From: a bacterium
Lineage (GTDB): Bacteria; Krumholzibacteriota; Krumholzibacteriia; LZORAL124-64-63
Direction: 5' to 3'
Length of the DNA stretch: 40,680 nucleotides
Assembly (NCBI GenBank): GCA_018814885.1
Contig: JAHIYU010000021.1
Coordinates: 1-40,680, forward strand
Shown: positions 1 to 6,783 of the stretch, one piece after another
Numbering within the stretch: position 1 is the first letter of the stretch
Layout of the letters: every line of letters starts with the position of its first letter
Notes under the pieces: generated by a model
The model's input: the letters and a program-made list of their open reading frames with translations, nothing else
Told to the model about the DNA's origin: nothing
The model's database searches: none
Program-made: the position numbers and the translations under genes

Positions 1-406
1 CGCGCAGCAGGGGCAGGGCGCCGTCGTCGGCCAGGGACAGACGCGGCGAGCAGGCCCGTACCTCGCCCCGGTCGTCGATCAACACCAGCAGGTCCAGGCC
101 GGCTAGGCCGCGTCCGCTCTCGACGAACTCGTCCAGGTAGCTGGCGCGTTCGCGCAGCCCGGCCACCGACAGCAGGAACGACTGGTCGATCGCCGCGGCA
201 TCGCGCAGAGCGGTCAGACGGGCCGCCAGTTCGTCCTGATGGGTGAGCAGGCGCTCGTCGATGGCGGACAGCAGGGATTCGACTCGGCGGTCGTACTGCT
301 CGGCGAGCCTCTGCGACATGAAATGGCGCAGGCCGAGCCCCAGCGCCAGCAGCGGCAGCAGGGTCAACAGCGCGTGGGTGACGATCATGCGCGTGCGGAG
401 CGTCAT
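1..406 (-). CDS. Membrane sensor protein N-terminus (partial)
   Basis: The reverse strand reads open from an ATG at 406 to the window edge (135 codons), so only the N-terminus is visible. The start has a good ribosome site (GAGGGG, 4 bases upstream) and a promoter (461-489). Residues 1-7 are basic, residues 8-27 form one hydrophobic membrane segment, and then comes a helical extracytoplasmic stretch followed by VLIDDRGEVRACSP, which resembles the beta-hairpin core of a Cache/PAS-like sensor domain. This architecture is usual for sensor histidine kinases, GGDEF proteins or chemoreceptors. The output domain lies outside the window, so the exact class is unknown. Confidence 0.6.
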   Translation of the reverse strand, partial: MTLRTRMIVTHALLTLLPLLALGLGLRHFMSQRLAEQYDRRVESLLSAIDERLLTHQDELAARLTALRDAAAIDQSFLLSVAGLRERASYLDEFVESGRGLAGLDLLVLIDDRGEVRACSPRLSLADDGALPLLR

Positions 407-460
407 GTTCCCCTCTTCACCGGATGCTGGGGATGCGGCGCGACAACGTAAGTTCTTGCC

Positions 461-489
461 AGGATACCCGCGACGCCGCAATGGGTCAA
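461..489 (-). promoter_or_regulatory. Sigma-70-type promoter for the sensor gene
   Basis: On the reverse strand TTGACC (484-489) is followed after exactly 17 bases by TATCCT (461-466). This matches 9 of 12 consensus positions with ideal spacing, about 55 bases upstream of the sensor gene start at 406. It was found by eye. The divergent CDGSH gene has no equally good promoter here, though a weak TTGCAG (498-503) / TTTTAT (521-526) pair exists on the forward strand. Confidence 0.55.
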
Positions 490-611
490 AGGCGGGGTTG
501 CAGTTGAAAACACTCTTGTATTTTATGTAACGGTTCGCCGCGATACGACACCCAGACGGGCCGGACGGTTCCGTGGACGGTCCGGCCGGACCCGAACAAG
601 CGATAGACGAC

Positions 612-758
612 ATGAACAAACCCAAGGTCGCCGGGACGAAACCCGTGGTCCTGGAACCCGCGTCGGGGCGCCATGTCTACTGCGCCTGCGGCGAATCGAC
701 GAACCAGCCGTTCTGCGACGGTTCGCACCTGTTATACCAGAAAGGGAGATCGAAATGA
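612..758 (+). CDS. CDGSH-type iron-sulfur protein
   Basis: A 48-residue protein made almost entirely of one CDGSH domain. The motif CACGESTNQPFCDGSH has the three Cys and one His that hold a [2Fe-2S] cluster in mitoNEET-type proteins (C-x-C-x2-S/T-x3-P-x-C-D-G-S-H). The family takes part in electron transfer or redox sensing; the partner here is not evident. I chose the ATG at 612; an in-frame GTG at 573 would add 13 residues without better family similarity. Neither start has a strong ribosome site. The stop codon overlaps the next start as ATGA (755-758), so this gene and the YceI-like gene are translationally coupled. Confidence 0.85.
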   Translation: MNKPKVAGTKPVVLEPASGRHVYCACGESTNQPFCDGSHLLYQKGRSK

Positions 759-1348
759 TCGAATTCAAGAAGAGGATCATCGCGTTGGCGCTGCTCGGCC
801 TGCTGGTGCTGGCCGCCGGCGCCCAGGCCGCCACCTATGCCATCGACGCCGCTCATTCCAGCGTCTCGTTCAAGGTGCGTCACATGATGGTCAGCAAGGT
901 GGCCGGCACCTTCAACACCTTCTCGGGCACCCTGGAGTTCGAGGAAGGCAAGCCGCAGGGCTGGTCGGTCGAGGCCGTCATCGACATGGCCTCGGTCAAC
1001 ACCAACGACGCCAAGCGCGACGAGCACCTGAGCAGTCCCGACTTCTTCGACGTGGAGAAGCACCCCGAGATGACCTTCCGGTCCACGGGCGTCGAGATCG
1101 ACGGCGACGATTACGTGCTAACCGGCGAGTTGACGCTGATGGGCGTCACCCGTCCCGTCGAGCTGGCCTTGGCGCTGAACGGCGAGATCACCGACCCGTG
1201 GGGCGACCACCGCGCGGGCTTCTCGGCAGAGGGCAAGCTGGACCGCCGCGACTTCGGCATGAGCTGGAACAAGGATATGGACAAGGGCGGCATCGTGGTG
1301 GGCAACGACGTCTCCATCTCCCTGGAGATCGAGGCCGTCAGGCAGTAG
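755..1348 (+). CDS. YceI-like periplasmic lipid-binding protein
   Basis: A 197-residue protein of the YceI family, which forms a lipocalin-like barrel that binds isoprenoid or similar lipids. A signal peptide covers residues 1-25 (KKR, hydrophobic core, AQA before ATYAID). The mature part carries family landmarks: an N-terminal Y-x-I-D-x-x-H-S-x-V-x-F-x-V-x-H strand pattern, the MVSKVAGTFNTFSG stretch, LSSPDFFDVEKHPEMTF, and a late SWNKDMDKGG segment. The ribosome site AAAGGGAG precedes the ATG. It overlaps the CDGSH gene by four bases (ATGA), suggesting joint expression of a redox protein and an exported quinone- or isoprenoid-binding protein. A 16-bp hairpin follows the gene. Confidence 0.88.
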   Translation: MIEFKKRIIALALLGLLVLAAGAQAATYAIDAAHSSVSFKVRHMMVSKVAGTFNTFSGTLEFEEGKPQGWSVEAVIDMASVNTNDAKRDEHLSSPDFFDVEKHPEMTFRSTGVEIDGDDYVLTGELTLMGVTRPVELALALNGEITDPWGDHRAGFSAEGKLDRRDFGMSWNKDMDKGGIVVGNDVSISLEIEAVRQ

Positions 1349-1365
1349 CGACATCTCCGGCGGTA

Positions 1366-1403
1366 AGCGAAGGGGCGGGCCATGGACGGCCCGCCCCTTC
1401 GCT
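1366..1403. terminator. Bidirectional hairpin between convergent genes
   Basis: A perfect 16-bp inverted repeat (1366-1381 with 1388-1403, loop ATGGAC) lies between the convergent ends of the YceI-like gene (1348) and the M14 carboxypeptidase gene (1417). The stem is very GC-rich. The downstream T-tract is weak on both sides, so it may work as an imperfect intrinsic terminator or as a 3' end stabiliser. Confidence 0.7.
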
Positions 1404-1416
1404 GTTGTCGGCGGGG

Positions 1417-4050
1417 TCAGCGCACCATCAGCACGCGGCTGACGGCGGTCTCGCCGCCGGCGCGGGCCCGGACGAAGTAGACCCCCGAGGCGGCGCCGCG
1501 CCCGTCGTTGTCGCGGCCGTCCCAGGTCAGCACGTGCCCGCCGGCGGCGTGCTCGCCGCTGGCCAGGGTGCGCACGGCCTGTCCGCGGGCGTTGTAGACC
1601 GTGACCGTCAGGTCGCCGGCGTGGGGGAGGTTCAACGACAGGCGCGCATTCTCGCCGCCGGTGCGGTCGAGCTGACGCAGGTCGAGCCCCAGGATCGCGA
1701 CGTCGACGCCGGTGGAGGTGCTCACGGTGAAGTCCCGCGCGTCGCTCATCAATCCCCACTCGAGGGTGTCGGCCGCGAAGGCGCGCCACCAGTAGGTCTG
1801 GCCGGGCGTCAGGCCGGGGACCTCGGCCTGGGCCTGGGCACCGACGGACGCCACGCCCTGGGTGGCGAACACTACGCTGGTCAGCTCGGGGTCGTCGTAC
1901 ACCCGGAATCCGTAGGTGACGGGATCGCCCTCGGGATCGGTCACCGTGCCGCAGGTCAGGGTGGCGGCGGCCGGGGTCTCGCCGCCGGGCGGCGGGTCGA
2001 GCAGGGCCGGCGCGGGCGGCAGCTGGTTGGACGAGCCGATGCCCTCGATGACCACGTCGTCCACGTACCAGCCGTCCTCGGTGACCGAGTAGTCGGTGTC
2101 CAGCTCGAAGCGCACCCGCACGGACTGGCCGGCGTAGGCGGCCAGATCGACCTCGACCTGGGTCCAGGCGCCCTGCAGGCCGGTGTAGGTACCCGCCGTG
2201 TTCCAGGCGCCGCCGTCGCCGGAGACCTTGACGTAGCCGTAGTCCCAGCCTTCCTCGATGTCGAAGCGATGCCAGAACGACAGGGTGCCGCCGGCGGGCA
2301 CCGGGATGCCTGTGGTCAGGGTGGCCGAGGTCAGCGTCTCGTCGCTGTAATTCCCCGACGGGGAGTCCGTTAGCGACGTCGAGGGGGAATGGCTGTAGCT
2401 GCTGGTCAGGTTCCACTGCCCGGTCGCGGTCCACTGGGTGAAGGCGCCCTCGAAGTCGTCCGCGAAGAGGATCTGGGCCGAGCCGGCCGGATAGACCAGC
2501 TTCTGGTCGACCGTGCCGCCGTCCCAGGTGATCTGCGCCAGGACGGGCAGGGCGCGCCCGTCGGGACAGGCCGGATCGAGGGTCGCGGAGAAGGGGGCGG
2601 CGGAGAGATCCAGTGCGCCGCGGGCCGCGATGACGCCCAGCGCGCGCGACGTCTCGTGCAGCTGCAGGTACGGATCAGGCGTGGACAGGGTCACCACGAC
2701 GTCTGACGCGTCGTCGACGACGCCCAGGTTCGACAGGTCGAAGGCCAGGCCCGCCGTCTCGCCGGGATCCAGGCGGCCGTTGCCGTCGCCGCCGACGACC
2801 ACGGGCGCGCCCGCCCTCACGTACGCCCCGGCGCACATGATCTGGTAGAGCGACGGCCCCACGTTCTCGGCGAAGAGGGGGTCGCGGCGGCTCTCATCGG
2901 GCCAGAAACCGTCGTTGTTGCCGCCGATCTCGTTGCTGAAGGCGAAGCACTTGGGATGCTCGCCCTGGGCGCCGTAGACCCAGTCGAAGGAGCCGCCGTT
3001 GACCTCGTACAGCAGTTCCGGCGCCTGGCCGGGCTCGTAGCCGTTGTACTGGGTCATGATGCCGGCCATGTGCTGGAAGGTCGCCTCGTCGGGCGAGTCG
3101 GCTATGGTGTAGCCCCACGGGTAGAGGGTGAGGTTGCTGTAGGTGTGGAAGCTCTGCGCCGTGACGAAGGCGTGGGCGTTGACCAGGCCCATCAGGGCCT
3201 GCACCTCGGGCTCGCTGCCGGCGGAAGGCCCGCGATAGGTTTCGCTCCAGGGGTCGGTGCTGCTGCCGGGGCCCACCCACTCGTAGGGATAGTTGCGGTT
3301 GGGGTCGACGCCGTAGCTGCCGCCGCCGTTGTTGCGGCGGTTCTTGCGCCACATGCCGCCGCCGTTGGGATCGGTGGTCTCGTTGTAGACGACGCCGTCG
3401 GGGTTGACGATGGGCACCAGGTAGAGCTCACGGTTGTCCAGCAGCCAGGTGATCTCCGGGTCGTCGCCGTACTCCGAGCCCAGCATGTCGATGAGCATCA
3501 GCACGGTCTCCGAGGCCATGATCTCGCGGGCGTGGTGCATGCCGTCGAAGAGGATCTCGGGCTCGTCCGGCTCGTCGACCTCGGGATTGTCCGAGACGCG
3601 CACGCACCAGATGTCGCGCCCCTCGTGGCTGGTGCCGAGGCTCCACTTGGCGCTGACCACGTCGGGGTGGTCGAGGTGCATCTGGTCGAGCCAGTCGCCG
3701 GCCTCGCTGTAGGTGTGGAAGAGGCCGAAGTTGGGGCCCTTGGCGCGCGAGGCGTAGTGGGCCGCGAGGTCCTGGTGGACCGTGTCGTAGCGCAGGCCGG
3801 CGCCGTCCAGCCAGGACAGATCGCCGGGACGCGCCACGAGTTCCGCGTGGCTGCCCGGCTTGATCCGGACGATGTCCAGGCCGGGATTGGACCGCAGGGT
3901 CTCGATGGCGCCCGGGGAGTCCAGATGGACGCGGACCAGGGAGTACTTGTCGACGTCGGCGGCCAGGACGGTCGCGCCGGCGAGGCAGATGACGATCAGG
4001 ACGGCAACCGGCATGACGTGCCGATTGCAAGCGAGGGCGAAGCGTCTCAT
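1417..4050 (-). CDS. Secreted M14 zinc carboxypeptidase with FlgD-like C-terminal domain
   Basis: 877 residues. A signal peptide spans about residues 1-31. The peptidase domain (about 110-415) has the M14 zinc ligands HARE (H173, E176) and the third His in SFHTYS (H302), the substrate-binding NR (251-252), NPDG, and the catalytic Glu in FSNEIGG (E374), as in carboxypeptidase T. Next come a jelly-roll/MAM-like domain (about 555-700, with an FADDFEG...W start and DGWYVDDV end), an Fn3-like domain, and a last 80 residues of FlgD-like Ig type ending in GVYFVRARAGGETAVSRVLMVR-like strands. C-terminal domains of this kind occur on many secreted proteins of FCB-type bacteria. The ATG at 4050 has GGAGG 7 bases upstream; the open frame continues further upstream without a better start. 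A promoter lies at 4110-4115. Confidence 0.92.
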   Translation of the reverse strand: MRRFALACNRHVMPVAVLIVICLAGATVLAADVDKYSLVRVHLDSPGAIETLRSNPGLDIVRIKPGSHAELVARPGDLSWLDGAGLRYDTVHQDLAAHYASRAKGPNFGLFHTYSEAGDWLDQMHLDHPDVVSAKWSLGTSHEGRDIWCVRVSDNPEVDEPDEPEILFDGMHHAREIMASETVLMLIDMLGSEYGDDPEITWLLDNRELYLVPIVNPDGVVYNETTDPNGGGMWRKNRRNNGGGSYGVDPNRNYPYEWVGPGSSTDPWSETYRGPSAGSEPEVQALMGLVNAHAFVTAQSFHTYSNLTLYPWGYTIADSPDEATFQHMAGIMTQYNGYEPGQAPELLYEVNGGSFDWVYGAQGEHPKCFAFSNEIGGNNDGFWPDESRRDPLFAENVGPSLYQIMCAGAYVRAGAPVVVGGDGNGRLDPGETAGLAFDLSNLGVVDDASDVVVTLSTPDPYLQLHETSRALGVIAARGALDLSAAPFSATLDPACPDGRALPVLAQITWDGGTVDQKLVYPAGSAQILFADDFEGAFTQWTATGQWNLTSSYSHSPSTSLTDSPSGNYSDETLTSATLTTGIPVPAGGTLSFWHRFDIEEGWDYGYVKVSGDGGAWNTAGTYTGLQGAWTQVEVDLAAYAGQSVRVRFELDTDYSVTEDGWYVDDVVIEGIGSSNQLPPAPALLDPPPGGETPAAATLTCGTVTDPEGDPVTYGFRVYDDPELTSVVFATQGVASVGAQAQAEVPGLTPGQTYWWRAFAADTLEWGLMSDARDFTVSTSTGVDVAILGLDLRQLDRTGGENARLSLNLPHAGDLTVTVYNARGQAVRTLASGEHAAGGHVLTWDGRDNDGRGAASGVYFVRARAGGETAVSRVLMVR

Positions 4051-4109
4051 TCCAGCCTCCAGGCGAGGGGGATAAGAGTGCGGCATCCGGGTCGAGTGGC
4101 GGGTGATCC

Positions 4110-4118
4110 AGTATAACA
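4110..4118 (-). promoter_or_regulatory. Extended -10 promoter for the M14 gene
   Basis: The reverse strand has TGTTATACT, an extended -10 element (TGn plus TATACT, five of six consensus bases), about 60 bases upstream of the carboxypeptidase ATG at 4050. The -35 position (TGGTCC) is poor, which is usual for extended -10 promoters. It sits just downstream of the malate dehydrogenase terminator, fitting a new transcription unit. Confidence 0.5.
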
Positions 4119-4148
4119 CAAACCCCGGCGGCGGACCAGACATGAGAA

Positions 4149-4178
4149 ACGCGCCCGCTCCTGCCGGAACGGGCGCGT
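4149..4178 (-). terminator. Intrinsic terminator of malate dehydrogenase gene
   Basis: Read on the reverse strand, ACGCGCCCG (4170-4178) and CGGGCGCGT (4149-4157) form a 9-bp GC-rich stem with a 12-base loop, followed by TTTCTC. It lies 20 bases after the malate dehydrogenase stop codon. Confidence 0.75.
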
Positions 4179-4197
4179 CTTCGGCCGACGATGCCTT

Positions 4198-5187
4198 CTA
4201 CTTCTTCCCGGCCTTCTTCTGCCGCGCGGCCTTGCGCGTCATCTTCTTGACCTCGTCGCAGGTCTTCTGCACGGCGCCCACCGAGTGGCGGAAGAGCTTC
4301 TTCTCGTCGGCGGTCATCTTCACGGAGATGATCTTCTCCACGCCGTCCTTGCCCACGACGCAGGGCACGCCCACGTACAGGCCCTTCACGCCGTACTCGC
4401 CCTCGAGCAGGGCGCAGACGGGGATGATCTTCTTCTTGTCGAAGATGATGGCCTCGAGCATCTCCAGGGCAGACCAGGCCGGGCTGACGAACGCCGAGCC
4501 GCTGCCCAGCAGGCCCACGACCTCGCCGCCCGCCTTGCGCGTGCGGTCCTCGATCTTCTTCAGCTGGGTCTTGTTCACGAACTGCTCCACCGGCATGCCG
4601 GCCACGCGGCAGCAGCTGCGGATGGGCACCATCGTGTCGCCGTGGCCGCCGAGCACCATGGCCTCGACGTTCTCCACCGACACGCCGGCCTCCTTGGCCA
4701 CGAAGTAGCGGTAGCGCGCGCTGTCGAGGACGCCGGCCATGCCGAACAGCTTGTTCTTGGGCAGGTCGAGCTGCTGGGAGAGCCGGTAGACGATGGCATC
4801 GAGCGGATTCGCGATGGAGATGACCGTGGCCTTGGGGCAGTAGCGCTTGATGCCCTTGGCGACCTCGTCGGTGATCGACAGGTTGATCGTCAGCAGTTCC
4901 TCGCGCGTGGGCATCGACCCGTCGGGACGGCGCGTGCGCGGCACGCCCGCGGTGTTGATGACGTACTGGGCGCCCTTGAGCGCGCTGAAGTCCTTCGACG
5001 CGACGTAGTCCACGTCGCTGCGGATCACCGGCGAGCCCTCGACCACGTCCAGGCACTTGCCCTCGGCCAGGGCGGGGGGCTTGATGTCGACCAGGCCGAC
5101 CTCGCGGGCCAACCTGCGTTCGACGATCTCCGCCAGCAGCACGCCGCCGATCTGGCCGCCGCCCACGAGTCCGATCTTGTTCACCAT
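4198..5187 (-). CDS. mdh: Malate/lactate dehydrogenase family, enlarged specificity loop
   Basis: 329 residues, NAD-dependent 2-hydroxyacid dehydrogenase of the LDH/MDH superfamily, most likely malate dehydrogenase interconverting malate and oxaloacetate. Visible are the glycine-rich nucleotide loop (GLVGGGQIGG, 6-15), the acidic residue ending strand 2 (VDIK, D34), the catalytic Asp in GVLDSARYR (D155) and the catalytic His in GGHGDTMVP (H182). The substrate-defining Arg is retained (VPR, R84), as is R95. The loop between them is ten residues (TRRPDGSMPT) instead of the usual five, so specificity deserves a test. The ATG at 5187 has AAGGAG upstream. The C-terminus is a Lys-rich tail. It has its own promoter (5263-5291) and terminator. 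Confidence 0.87.
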   Translation of the reverse strand: MVNKIGLVGGGQIGGVLLAEIVERRLAREVGLVDIKPPALAEGKCLDVVEGSPVIRSDVDYVASKDFSALKGAQYVINTAGVPRTRRPDGSMPTREELLTINLSITDEVAKGIKRYCPKATVISIANPLDAIVYRLSQQLDLPKNKLFGMAGVLDSARYRYFVAKEAGVSVENVEAMVLGGHGDTMVPIRSCCRVAGMPVEQFVNKTQLKKIEDRTRKAGGEVVGLLGSGSAFVSPAWSALEMLEAIIFDKKKIIPVCALLEGEYGVKGLYVGVPCVVGKDGVEKIISVKMTADEKKLFRHSVGAVQKTCDEVKKMTRKAARQKKAGKK

Positions 5188-5262
5188 CGGGGTACTCCTT
5201 GCTAGAGGTAGACGAAACACGCCGGACGTGTCCGGCTCGGGTCCCGGTTGGATGCTCAGGCG

Positions 5263-5291
5263 AATGTAGTGTTCTGATGCGCGGGTTTCAA
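5263..5291 (-). promoter_or_regulatory. Sigma-70-type promoter for mdh
   Basis: On the reverse strand TTGAAA (5286-5291) is separated by 17 bases from TACATT (5263-5268), matching 9 of 12 consensus bases, about 76 bases upstream of the mdh start. It suggests mdh is transcribed independently of the upstream NUDIX gene. A small inverted repeat, GCCGGAC/GTCCGGC, sits in the leader around 5221-5236. Confidence 0.5.
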
Positions 5292-5300
5292 CGCGAAATT

Positions 5301-5954
5301 CTAGCCGAACAACCCCTCTACCGCGATCCGCGACCAGTCCTCGAAGCTGCCGCCGTTCGGCCCGTCGCCCGGACAGGTCATGCCGGGCAGGTGCGCCGCC
5401 GGCACCCAGCGCGCCTGGTGCGGCTCGGCCTGGGCCATGACCGTCGCCAGCAGCGCCTCGTCGTCGCCGTCGAGACTGTCCAGACGGATGCGGAACACCA
5501 CGCCGAAGTGCACGCTGCTGACGTCCTCGCGGTCGGAGTTGATGTAGCCCGCGGGGGAGAGATCCTGTCCGTCGACGCGCAGGCCCGTCTCCTCCACCAG
5601 CTCGCGCAGGGCGCTGACGCGCAGCAGGCCCTGCTCGGCGATGTCGGGGTCGTCGCGGTCCAGCGGCTCGATGTGGCCTCCGAAGCCCACCGACCACAGG
5701 CCGCCCAGGCGCCGTTCGGTGTGCCTGGCGAGGCGCTGGTAGCAGAGCACGTGCGTGTCGGCGCCCTCGCCGCGCGTCAGCACCAGGTAGGGGATGATCT
5801 GCTTGTAGTGGGAATCCTGTTCCATGTGCGCACGCTCGGCGAAGAACATGCGGGGTTGCAGGACGTCCAGGTCCACCGCGCTCCGGGGCAGGAACCCCTG
5901 CGGGCTCAGGCCCGGAAACAGATGCTTGCGTTCGACGACCAGGATGCTGCGCAC
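5301..5954 (-). CDS. NUDIX hydrolase-like protein
   Basis: 217 residues. The NUDIX box is recognisable as GFGGHIEPLD followed by SALRELVEETGL, giving the REL-x-EE-x-G core that binds metal and hydrolyses nucleoside diphosphate-linked substrates. Between GGHIE and REL lies a charged insert of roughly ten residues, longer than the standard box (G-x5-E-x7-REU). The N-terminal 70 residues (VVERKHLFPGLSPQGF...) are outside the core. The start is a GTG at 5954 with AGAGGAG 7 bases upstream. It lies 19 bases downstream of the M48 gene, so it is probably the last gene of the topoisomerase VI operon. The substrate cannot be read from sequence. Confidence 0.8.
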   Translation of the reverse strand: MRSILVVERKHLFPGLSPQGFLPRSAVDLDVLQPRMFFAERAHMEQDSHYKQIIPYLVLTRGEGADTHVLCYQRLARHTERRLGGLWSVGFGGHIEPLDRDDPDIAEQGLLRVSALRELVEETGLRVDGQDLSPAGYINSDREDVSSVHFGVVFRIRLDSLDGDDEALLATVMAQAEPHQARWVPAAHLPGMTCPGDGPNGGSFEDWSRIAVEGLFG

Positions 5955-5973
5955 GGGAATCTCCTCTTGCCGG

Positions 5974-6774
5974 TCAGTTGCGAAGGCTCGTCGTGGCCTG
6001 CAGGTACGCATCGCGGTTGCGGGTGCGCGGGTGCCCGCTCATGTCGTAGCGCCCGATCTCGTTGTTGGCCCGCACGATGCGCTCGTCGGTGGGCGGATGG
6101 GTGCTCAGCCAGCCCGCGAAGCCGCCGGGACCCGCGCCGTGCAGGGCGACCAGCTTCTCGAAGAAGCGGACCGTCCCGGCCGGGTCGTAGCCAGCGGCCA
6201 CGGCGTACTTGACGGCGAACTGGTCGGCCTGGAACTCGTGTTCGCGGCTGTTGCGCATCATGAACAATCCCGCGCCCAGCCCGGCGAGCTGTCCCCAGGC
6301 CTCGCCCTCCTCGCCCAGCAGCAGCTCCGCCGCCAGGGATATGCCCATGGCGTTCTGGATCGCGCGGACCGAGTGGCGGCCGACCACGTGCCCGGTCTCG
6401 TGGGCCAGCACGCAGGCCACCTCCGCCTCGTCGTCGGCCAGGGCCAGCAGGCCGGTGGTCACGTAGATGAAGCCGCCGGGGGCGGCGAAGGCGTTGACGA
6501 TGTCGCTCTCGAGCACCGTGAAGGTGTACTGCACGTCCTTGCGGTCGCTACGGGCGGCGACGCGGGAGCCGATCTGCTGGATGTAGGTGGCCAGGGCCGG
6601 ATCGTCCGCCACGGGGTATTCCTGCCGGATGCCCGTATCGGTCTCCCGGCCCATCTGGATCTCGGTGCCCGTGTCGATCAGGATCAGGCTCTGTTCCCCC
6701 TGGGGGCCGGTTGTGGCGCAGCCGGCGATCAATGTGATAGACGCCAGCAGAAGCAGGTCACGCATGGTCTTCAC
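5974..6774 (-). CDS. M48-family metalloprotease lipoprotein
   Basis: 266 residues. The N-terminus is a lipoprotein signal with lipobox LIAGC (Cys19), so the protein is probably anchored to a periplasm-facing membrane. The M48 zinc motif HETGH (125-129) and the downstream Glu ligand in EHEFQAD (E180) are intact; the domain is of the YfgC/BepA or LoiP type used in envelope protein quality control. The start is a GTG at 6774 with GGAGG five bases upstream; an in-frame ATG at 6765 is too far from that site. It begins 9 bases after the topoisomerase VI subunit A stop codon, which argues for cotranscription. Confidence 0.9.
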   Translation of the reverse strand: MKTMRDLLLLASITLIAGCATTGPQGEQSLILIDTGTEIQMGRETDTGIRQEYPVADDPALATYIQQIGSRVAARSDRKDVQYTFTVLESDIVNAFAAPGGFIYVTTGLLALADDEAEVACVLAHETGHVVGRHSVRAIQNAMGISLAAELLLGEEGEAWGQLAGLGAGLFMMRNSREHEFQADQFAVKYAVAAGYDPAGTVRFFEKLVALHGAGPGGFAGWLSTHPPTDERIVRANNEIGRYDMSGHPRTRNRDAYLQATTSLRN

Positions 6775-6783
6775 GACAGCCTC

